Of a stretch of 7,639 nucleotides of DNA, positions 1 to 4,961 are shown in pieces. Position 1 is the first letter of the stretch. The number at the start of each line of letters is the position of its first letter. This DNA comes from Candidatus Methanomethylophilaceae archaeon (GTDB lineage: Archaea; Thermoplasmatota; Thermoplasmata; Methanomassiliicoccales; Methanomethylophilaceae). Below the pieces are notes generated by a model. It did no database searches. It saw only the letters and a program-made list of their open reading frames with translations, and was not told the DNA's origin. The position numbers and the translations under genes are program-made. The DNA is taken from contig JAFVET010000243.1 of NCBI GenBank assembly GCA_017475875.1, positions 1 through 7,639 of the forward strand. The letters run 5' to 3'.

Positions 1-111
1 ATTTTTCTTGACGATAAAATCGCATGTCCACCACAAATTGACAAAACCGTCAGCTTCCGTGTGAAGTGACCACGCCTCGCGCAAAATGTCATGCAGTTGA
101 CGGGATTTTGA

Positions 112-303
112 ATCGTCGGCGGGAGGTTGCTCACGGGCGTAGTGGCATGGCTGCTTTTCCCGGTGCTCCTTTACATCGGGATGGACCAGGTCCTGTTCGG
201 GACACCGGGCATGGTGGCGAAGATCGTCGTCACCGTGGTGGAAGTGGCCCTGAACTGGGTCATAAGCAAGTACGTCGTCTTCACCCAGAAGTCGGCGGAA
301 TGA
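112..303 (+). pseudogene. C-terminal remnant of a GtrA-like membrane protein
   Basis: The frame that opens after the TGA at 109-111 and ends at the TGA at 301-303 encodes about 63 residues. It has two hydrophobic segments: one around LLTGVVAWLLFPVLLYIG and one around AKIVVTVVEVALNWVISK, ending in KYVVF. The second segment, with its N-W/Y-x-x-S-K-x-x-V-F ending, is the hallmark of the C-terminus of GtrA-family proteins, small four-helix membrane proteins implicated in moving lipid-linked sugars. GtrA proteins are usually about 120-140 residues, so only the second half (helices 3 and 4) is present. The sequence before it has stops in this frame and is more AT-rich, and no good start with a ribosome-binding site is visible; TTG at 127 and GTG at 142 are the only early candidates. 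I read it as a decayed or truncated gene. A short two-helix protein, or a frameshifted gene, cannot be excluded. Confidence 0.55.
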
Positions 304-343
304 CCCGCATGGTCCAAAACGCGATCCCGGGTCGACGGGAGTT

Positions 344-390
344 CTTGTAAAAATAAGGTAAAGGGTTTGGAGCGGGGGACGTCCCCCGCT
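344..390 (-). terminator. Hairpin and T-run terminator of the malic enzyme gene
   Basis: A perfect 20-bp palindrome at 371-390 has the arms AGCGGGGGAC and GTCCCCCGCT. As RNA it can form an 8-bp GC-rich stem with an ACGT loop. On the minus strand it begins at the last base of the malic enzyme stop codon and is followed about 15 nt later by TTATTTTTA (348-356 region). Archaeal termination depends mainly on T-runs; the hairpin may help termination or protect the mRNA 3' end. The position directly after the stop codon supports this role. Confidence 0.6.
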
Positions 391-1745
391 CACTCGAACA
401 GACTGCTGCAATCCTGGATGTAGCCGTCGTCCATCATCTTGGAGGTCAGGCCTCTGGACCTCTTGATCATGAACTCAGCCCTGTCGAAGATCTCCTGACG
501 GGAGAGCTTCAGGCCAGCGACGCCCTGCTCGATGGCCTTGAGCGCCACGGCAACGGCTTCCCTGGGGAACACGTCCATCTCGGACATGGTCGGGATGATG
601 TAGTCTTCGCTGATTCCCTTCTCCTCGGCGCAGGCCGCGAGCTCCCTGGCGGCGGCGATGCACATCTCATCGGTGATGGACTTGGCCCTAACGTCGAGCA
701 CTCCACGGAAGATCGCGGGGAATCCCATGGAGTTGTTGACCTGGTTGGGGAAGTCGGACCTTCCGGTCGCGAAGACCTTGACACCGTGTTCCTTAGCCTC
801 CCAAGGCCAGATCTCGGGGATGGGGTTGGCGGTCGCGAAGATGACGGGGTCGTCGGCCATGAGGTCGACGTACTCGGCGGGGATGGTGCCGGGTCCGGGC
901 TTGGATGCGGCGATGACTATGTCCGCTCCCTTCATGGCCTCCTTGAGTCCTCCCTCCTTTCCTGCACCGTTGGTCTTCATACAGATGTCCCACTTCTGCT
1001 TGAATCCGCGGACGTCCTCACGGCTCTGGTTGAGGATACCCTTCGAGTCGCACATGCACATGTTCTCGGGTCTGAATCCGGTGGCGAGGAGAAGTCTGGA
1101 GATGGCGATGGAGGCGGCACCGGCACCGACCACGGTGATCTGGGCGTCCTCCAGCTTCTTTCCGACGATCTTCATGGCGTTGATGGCACCGGCGACCTCG
1201 ACGGTAGCGGTACCCTGCTGGTCGTCGTGCCAGACGGGGATCTTGCAGTCCCTCCTGATCTCGTCGAGGATGTCGAAGCACTTGGGGTTCGAGATGTCCT
1301 CGAGGTTGATTCCTCCGAAGGACGGGGCGAGCAGCCTGACGGTCTCGATGATCTTCTCGGGGTCCTTCGTGTCGAGGCATATGGGTACGCAGTCCACTCC
1401 TCCGAGGTACTTGAACAGCATCGCCTTGCCTTCCATGACCGGCATGGCCGCCTCGGGTCCGATATCTCCGAGACCGAGGACACGGGTTCCGTCGGATACG
1501 ACGGCCACGGTGTTCCACTTCCAGGTGTGCTCGTATACCTTCTCGGGGTGTGCGGCGATGTCCTTACAGGGCTCCGCGACACCGGGGGAGTACCAGATCG
1601 CGAAGTCGTCGAAGGACCTGACGCAGGCCTTGGGGACGACCTCGATCTTTCCGCCGTAGAACTTGTGCATCTTCATGGCGTCCTGGCCGGGCTTCTTGGC
1701 CCTCTCGAGACGCTCCTCGACTGTCATTTCCTGATCGTATGCCAT
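390..1745 (-). CDS. Malic enzyme (oxaloacetate-decarboxylating malate dehydrogenase)
   Basis: The 451-residue protein oxidatively decarboxylates malate to pyruvate and CO2 with NAD(P)+, linking C4 acids to pyruvate in the cytoplasm. The malic enzyme N-terminal domain covers about residues 30-190 and the NAD(P)-binding domain about 195-430. Visible motifs are WYSPGVAEPC with catalytic Tyr52, PVMEGKAMLFK with catalytic Lys107, metal ligands Glu149/Asp150 in INLEDIS and Asp175 in VWHDDQQGTA, the dinucleotide fingerprint GAGAAS (207-212), ATANPIPE (304-311) and GRSDFPNQVNNSMGFPAIFRG (328-348). The usual HDDQHG reads HDDQQG here. Size fits the short bacterial/archaeal type. I chose the ATG at 1745 because GGTGAT lies 4 nt upstream; the in-frame ATG at 1802 would lie upstream of the predicted transcription start. 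Codon use is strongly biased (Lys nearly always AAG), suggesting high expression. It is a single gene with its own promoter and terminator. Cofactor preference is not determined. Confidence 0.95.
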   Translation of the reverse strand: MAYDQEMTVEERLERAKKPGQDAMKMHKFYGGKIEVVPKACVRSFDDFAIWYSPGVAEPCKDIAAHPEKVYEHTWKWNTVAVVSDGTRVLGLGDIGPEAAMPVMEGKAMLFKYLGGVDCVPICLDTKDPEKIIETVRLLAPSFGGINLEDISNPKCFDILDEIRRDCKIPVWHDDQQGTATVEVAGAINAMKIVGKKLEDAQITVVGAGAASIAISRLLLATGFRPENMCMCDSKGILNQSREDVRGFKQKWDICMKTNGAGKEGGLKEAMKGADIVIAASKPGPGTIPAEYVDLMADDPVIFATANPIPEIWPWEAKEHGVKVFATGRSDFPNQVNNSMGFPAIFRGVLDVRAKSITDEMCIAAARELAACAEEKGISEDYIIPTMSEMDVFPREAVAVALKAIEQGVAGLKLSRQEIFDRAEFMIKRSRGLTSKMMDDGYIQDCSSLFE

Positions 1746-1749
1746 TTCT

Positions 1750-1756
1750 ATCACCG
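1750..1756 (-). promoter_or_regulatory. Ribosome-binding site that fixes the malic enzyme start
   Basis: On the minus strand CGGTGAT lies 4 nt before the ATG at 1745. GGTGAT is complementary to the archaeal 16S rRNA 3' end (GGATCACCTCC). This site supports the 451-residue form over the 19-residue longer form. Confidence 0.7.
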
Positions 1757-1760
1757 ATTT

Positions 1761-1773
1761 TACGAAATTCGTA
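1761..1773. promoter_or_regulatory. 13-bp palindrome in the malic enzyme leader
   Basis: TACGAA-A-TTCGTA is a perfect inverted repeat with a 1-nt centre, lying in the predicted 5' leader of the malic enzyme mRNA, about 20-30 nt after the predicted transcription start and just ahead of the ribosome-binding site. It could be a repressor operator or a small RNA hairpin. No regulator is identified. Confidence 0.35.
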
Positions 1774-1812
1774 GTTTTACTTCGATTTACTGTCCCGCCC
1801 ATATGTTTTTCT

Positions 1813-1826
1813 GTATATATCCTTAG
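1813..1826 (-). promoter_or_regulatory. TATA/BRE promoter of the malic enzyme gene
   Basis: The minus strand reads CTAAGG followed by ATATATAC, a good match to an archaeal BRE plus TATA box. Transcription would start about 25 nt downstream, near 1792, giving a leader of roughly 45 nt before the ATG at 1745. The start is predicted from spacing only. Confidence 0.6.
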
Positions 1827-1863
1827 CTACATTTGGGTCTATACGAGGAACGGTTTGCAACGC

Positions 1864-1873
1864 GTGACGTCAC
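1864..1873. repeat. 10-bp perfect palindrome GTGACGTCAC
   Basis: A perfect palindrome about 45 bp upstream of the malic enzyme TATA box, in the divergent intergenic region. It could be a binding site for a dimeric regulator. A 10-bp palindrome can occur by chance, so support is limited. Confidence 0.25.
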
Positions 1874-1890
1874 ATTGGGCATCGGTACAC

Positions 1891-1943
1891 ACTTCCGATA
1901 GCCGGATGCAGCGTCCGCCTGTAGAGAAGCATTCGCCGGAAGT
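1891..1943. repeat. 53-nt imperfect stem-loop between divergent promoters
   Basis: The outer arms ACTTCCG (1891-1897) and CGGAAGT (1937-1943) pair perfectly over 7 bp. The inner arms CGGATGC (1903-1909) and GCATTCG (1929-1935) pair over 7 positions with one G-U. They are separated by a 5-nt/1-nt asymmetric bulge and capped by a 19-nt loop (1910-1928). A competing short hairpin, ATCGG (1881-1885) with CCGAT (1895-1899), overlaps the left arm. The element lies outside both predicted transcripts, so it is either a DNA regulatory element or an independent small RNA. I do not recognise a known RNA family; no box C/D or ACA ending is visible. Confidence 0.4.
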
Positions 1944-1963
1944 TTGCGCCCCGGCAATCCGAT

Positions 1964-1973
1964 TTCCGCGGAA
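1964..1973. promoter_or_regulatory. 10-bp palindrome upstream of the radical SAM promoter
   Basis: TTCCGCGGAA is a perfect palindrome ending about 20 bp before the TATA box of the plus-strand gene. The flanking bases GAT...TC almost extend it, with one extra T. Its position fits an activator or repressor site, but no regulator is known. Confidence 0.25.
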
Positions 1974-1993
1974 TCGCAAGGTCAGCGTCAATC

Positions 1994-2001
1994 AAATATA
2001 A
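1994..2001 (+). promoter_or_regulatory. TATA box of the radical SAM gene
   Basis: AAATATAA stands out in a GC-rich setting. Transcription would begin near 2023, leaving a leader of about 19 nt that carries GGGAGA (2028-2033) 8 nt before the ATG at 2042. Confidence 0.5.
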
Positions 2002-2041
2002 TGCGACAGATTGCGCATTCCGACGTAGGGAGACGTTCGCC

Positions 2042-3667
2042 ATGCCACATGACATCAAGGTCGTTCTGATAGACGGTTACATAGACGATCCGGCTGCGCT
2101 CGGCGTCCCGCCTTACATCTCGCCGATGATCCGCGCCGTGGCAGGGGCGGCCATCGACGCCGGGGCGGACGAGGTCCGCTACATCTCCATCGACATGATA
2201 CGCGCCGGACAGAAGGTTCCGGACGCCGACGTCACGGTGGTGCTGTCCGGGAACACGGTCCCCGGGAAATACCTGCGGTCCATGCCTATGTCCCTGAAGG
2301 AGCTGAGGAACCTGTTCCCAACGCTCAAGGGTTGGAGGCTCATCGGCGGGTCCGCCGCGGATTCGCGGGAGGCGCAGGACTTCGACTTCGTCATCCACAG
2401 GGATTTGGCCGCCTCGCTTTACGACGGGATGACCGGGAAGGAGGTCGGTGAACGTTACCGCACCTTGGACGAATGGAACCGTTGGATGGAACTCGGGGCA
2501 GAGGTCGTGGTCCAACACCAGGATTTCCCGCAACCGCTCGTGGTCGAGATGGAATCGTTCAGGGGATGCCACCGTTACGCCTCCGGCGGCTGTTCTTTCT
2601 GCATAGAGCCGACCAAGGGGCGCCCGTTGATGCGTTCACCCTCGGACATCCTCAGGGAGGCCAGGATATTGAGGGACCTGGGTGTCAGGAACATCCGTAT
2701 CGGCGGGCAGACGTGCATCGTCTCCTACGGGGCGGAGCCAGGTCCTGCCGTCCCAAGGCCGGTCCCGGGTATGGTGGAGGAACTGTTCCGCGGTCTGGCC
2801 CGGATGGGTTTCGACACGATCCACGTGGACAACGCCAACGCCGCGGTGATATCCACGTATCCCGAGGAATCGGAGAAGGTGCTCCGCACCATCGCCGAAT
2901 GTTGCACCGACGGCAACGTCCTCGCCCTCGGGATGGAGTCGGCCGACCCGATGGTGGTGACGGCGAACAACCTCAACAGTACGTCCGACCAGATCCTGGA
3001 TGCGGTGAGGCTGATCAACGAGGTGGGTTCGGAACGCGGACCGCGCGGGATGCCGAGGCTTCTTCCAGGCATAAACGTGATATGCGGTCTCGACGGGGAG
3101 ACCAAGGCCACCTACGGCATGGACATGGACCTTCTGCACAGGATAAGGGACGAGGGACTGATGATCCGCCGCATAAACATCAGGCAGGTGCTGCCCGTGA
3201 GGCGCGAGTTCGGTGCCAAGGTGGATCAGAAACTCTTCAAGAAGTTCAAAGAGGACGTCCGGGATACCGTCGACCGTCACATGTTGGAGCGCATGGTCCC
3301 GTACGGGACCGTTCTGAGGGACGTGTACATGGAGCTGCACGACGGCAACGTCACGTTCGGGCGCCAGATCGGTTCGTATCCGTTACTAATAGGCGTGCCG
3401 TACAAGTTGGAACTAGAGAGGATGTACGACGTATTCGTCATCGGATGGGGGTTCCGCTCGATAACCGCCGTGGAATACCCGGTGGACCTGAACGGTCTTC
3501 CCATGTCTGCGCTCGAGGGGTTACCCGGGATAGGGAAGAAACGCGCCGCCCGTCTGGTCCTCGCAAGGCCTTTCCGCGATTTCGGCGAGGTGGAGGCCGT
3601 GGTCGAGGACCCGGAGGTCGCCTCGAGGCTCCGCGACTTCTGCATCCTCAAGGCACCAGGTACATGA
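2042..3667 (+). CDS. Radical SAM protein with TRAM-like segment and C-terminal helix-hairpin-helix (COG1031-like)
   Basis: A 541-residue protein of unknown substrate. Residues 1-160 form an alpha/beta region (IKVVLIDGY, TVVLSGNTV, LIGGSAAD) reminiscent of the Rossmann-like N-terminus of B12-binding radical SAM proteins, but no DxHxxG cobalamin motif is seen. The radical SAM core (about 165-400) has Cys176, Cys184 and Cys187 in RGCHRYASGGCSFC, a CX7CX2C spacing instead of the usual CX3CX2C; IRIGGQT and LGMES look like later core motifs. Residues about 420-480 resemble a TRAM-type beta barrel (GNVTFGRQIGSYPLLIGVPY). Residues 485-535 contain a helix-hairpin-helix (ALEGLPGIGKKRAARLVLA). TRAM-like and HhH parts usually contact RNA or DNA, so a nucleic-acid or ribonucleoprotein modification role is a reasonable inference. 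The architecture fits the archaeal family described as radical SAM with C-terminal HhH. The start is supported by GGGAGA 8 nt upstream. Its last 20 bp overlap the 3' end of NMD3 on the other strand. Confidence 0.88.
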   Translation: MPHDIKVVLIDGYIDDPAALGVPPYISPMIRAVAGAAIDAGADEVRYISIDMIRAGQKVPDADVTVVLSGNTVPGKYLRSMPMSLKELRNLFPTLKGWRLIGGSAADSREAQDFDFVIHRDLAASLYDGMTGKEVGERYRTLDEWNRWMELGAEVVVQHQDFPQPLVVEMESFRGCHRYASGGCSFCIEPTKGRPLMRSPSDILREARILRDLGVRNIRIGGQTCIVSYGAEPGPAVPRPVPGMVEELFRGLARMGFDTIHVDNANAAVISTYPEESEKVLRTIAECCTDGNVLALGMESADPMVVTANNLNSTSDQILDAVRLINEVGSERGPRGMPRLLPGINVICGLDGETKATYGMDMDLLHRIRDEGLMIRRINIRQVLPVRREFGAKVDQKLFKKFKEDVRDTVDRHMLERMVPYGTVLRDVYMELHDGNVTFGRQIGSYPLLIGVPYKLELERMYDVFVIGWGFRSITAVEYPVDLNGLPMSALEGLPGIGKKRAARLVLARPFRDFGEVEAVVEDPEVASRLRDFCILKAPGT

Positions 3668-4673
3668 CGTCGTCGATGTCCACGATCTTGACCGATTCCC
3701 CCGGCTCCATGTCCGCGGGCATCTTGAGTTCCACCATGGAGTAGTTCGTCGGGTGCATGACCTGCAGTTCGTCGCCGGATGTGCTGACGACCGTGGCGTC
3801 CATCAGGTCGTCGAAACGCGTGTGGAGCCTGATGTCCGGCATGTCGGCACGGGAAACCGCCCTTTCCTTGAAGGTCAACAGGTCCAGGACCTTGGCGCCG
3901 TTGCCGGACATGCGGACAAGTTTGTAATAACGTCCCTCGAACTGTATCACGTCGCCCGGGTGGTATTCGGGGAGACGGACCAGGTACGTTATGCGGTACA
4001 TGTCCTGTCCGTCGGAGGTCTGGCCGACCAGCTTCGGGGATTCCTTGGTCTCGGCGCAGAAGGCATCAGCCAGTTCGCGGCAGAGGGACCTTCCCAATGT
4101 TATCGAGGAAAGGTACACGTCCACGCCGCCGGGGACCAATTCGGTCTTGGTGATGAACAGCTGCTTGTTGTTGACAGACTGCCTGAGGACCGAGTTCTCG
4201 GTCATCGCGAGCGCCTCGTCGACCGCCTTTTTAGGGGTGTCCTTCGAGGAACGGATCTGGAGTATCGCCTCATAGTAGCTGCCGAGCTGCCTCGAGCAGC
4301 GCCTGCAGACGTTGTTCTTGATCCTCACTATAGTGGAGCACGAGTCTTCGGTCTGACGGCCCATCACGTCGCACCTGAGCTGGAACGAGACCTTGTAGAC
4401 GTACGGGTCCTGTTCCTCCACCGAGACCGCAAGGTCGGTGACGGTCACGTCGGGGAGCGCCTCGATTCTCGTCTCGGCCGCCTTTTCGACCGCGTCCTGG
4501 AGGTCCATGGCCTGCCAGCGGTCCCCGAACTGGAACTCGCCGCAGTTGGTGCACATGGGCAGGTCGACGTGGTGCGGGAGGCGGGTGAGCTCCCTGCCGT
4601 CCAACCAGCAGTCGAGGCACATCCCGTCGATGGATTCGTCGCAGTCCTTACCGCATTTCACGCAGAACCTCAC
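3648..4673 (-). CDS. nmd3: NMD3 family ribosomal large-subunit biogenesis/export-type protein
   Basis: A 341-residue protein, a usual length for archaeal NMD3. In eukaryotes Nmd3 binds the nascent 60S subunit and acts as its nuclear export adaptor; the archaeal form is presumed to act in 50S subunit maturation. The N-terminus carries two zinc sites: Cys4, Cys7, Cys19, Cys22 (CX2CX11CX2C) and Cys41, Cys44 with Cys123, Cys126 (CTNC and CRRC). The signature STIVRIKNNVCRRCSRQ followed by GSYYEAILQIR is typical of the family. Two beta-rich segments follow (GDVIQFEGRYYKLVRMSGNG, 240-259, and about 290-341). The start is GTG at 4673, overlapping the DUF424 stop as GTGA, with AGGTGGTC just upstream as ribosome-binding site; this implies translational coupling. 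It is the last gene of the minus-strand operon, ends in TGA, and overlaps the convergent radical SAM gene by 20 bp, with no terminator visible between them. Confidence 0.9.
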   Translation of the reverse strand: MRFCVKCGKDCDESIDGMCLDCWLDGRELTRLPHHVDLPMCTNCGEFQFGDRWQAMDLQDAVEKAAETRIEALPDVTVTDLAVSVEEQDPYVYKVSFQLRCDVMGRQTEDSCSTIVRIKNNVCRRCSRQLGSYYEAILQIRSSKDTPKKAVDEALAMTENSVLRQSVNNKQLFITKTELVPGGVDVYLSSITLGRSLCRELADAFCAETKESPKLVGQTSDGQDMYRITYLVRLPEYHPGDVIQFEGRYYKLVRMSGNGAKVLDLLTFKERAVSRADMPDIRLHTRFDDLMDATVVSTSGDELQVMHPTNYSMVELKMPADMEPGESVKIVDIDDVMYLVP

Positions 4674-4960
4674 ATGACCACCACCTGCGCGTGGGGCACG
4701 CCGTCTATCTCGATGACGTTCTCCACCGTCACGTGTCCCTCCGCTATGGCGACCTCGATCGTCCTTCTGCCTACGAGGTTCATCACCGACACGGACTTCA
4801 TCCTCTCGGCGAGGACGGCGGGCTCGACCTGCTCGCCCTTGTAGAACGTCTCGCTCACCGTTATCTTCATCCCGTCACCGCGGAAGGTCATGCCGAGTAT
4901 ATCCTCGTCGCACGCGGCGAGTATCCTCTCGCCGTCCGCCAGGTGTATCCTCACGAACAT
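4670..4960 (-). CDS. DUF424 family protein
   Basis: A 96-residue cytoplasmic protein with the DUF424 pattern: an AACDEDILGMTF motif (15-26), SETFYKGEQV (36-45), NLVGRRTIEVAIAEG (61-75) and GVPHAQVVV at the end (87-95). The family is small, archaeal and of unknown biochemical function. Length is full for the family. The ATG at 4960 has AGGAGG 7 nt upstream, inside the last MCM codons; the MCM stop codon is separated from this ATG by 1 bp. The stop overlaps the NMD3 GTG start by 4 bases. Tight coupling to both suggests coordinated expression with the helicase and NMD3; a role in ribosome or RNA metabolism is a guess from the neighbourhood only. Confidence 0.88.
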   Translation of the reverse strand: MFVRIHLADGERILAACDEDILGMTFRGDGMKITVSETFYKGEQVEPAVLAERMKSVSVMNLVGRRTIEVAIAEGHVTVENVIEIDGVPHAQVVVM

Positions 4961-4961
4961 C

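Noticed and set aside
1..120. Minus-strand open frame running off the left edge, with a fairly protein-like stretch near FVNLWWTCDFIV
   Set aside because: It has no ATG and no ribosome-binding site in view and continues antisense through the GtrA-like remnant; the local AT-richness suggests intergenic sequence. It cannot be settled without sequence to the left.
66..350. 94-codon plus-strand frame at the left end
   Set aside because: It overlaps the GtrA-like frame, which has family-like hydrophobic segments; this frame is polar, Gly/Arg/His-rich and unrecognised.
1746..1802. 19-residue longer malic enzyme starting at the ATG at 1802
   Set aside because: That ATG is only about 12 bp from the TATA box and upstream of the predicted transcription start; the ATG at 1745 has a good ribosome-binding site.
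658..1826. Long plus-strand open frames (658-1659 and 786-1826) opposite the malic enzyme gene
   Set aside because: They are antisense shadows created by strong codon bias in the malic enzyme gene; the proteins show no recognisable domain and the minus-strand frame has all catalytic motifs.
1803..2041. tRNA, box C/D or H/ACA RNA in the divergent intergenic region
   Set aside because: No T-loop sequence, no C/D box pair and no ACA ending after the stem were found on either strand.
1870..2058. 62-codon minus-strand frame in the divergent intergenic region
   Set aside because: It runs across the radical SAM promoter and start codon, has no good ribosome site and resembles no known protein.
2473..3744. 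423-codon plus-strand frame overlapping the radical SAM gene in another frame
   Set aside because: Composition is Arg/Gly/His-rich and without domain signals, typical of an out-of-frame reading of a GC-rich gene.
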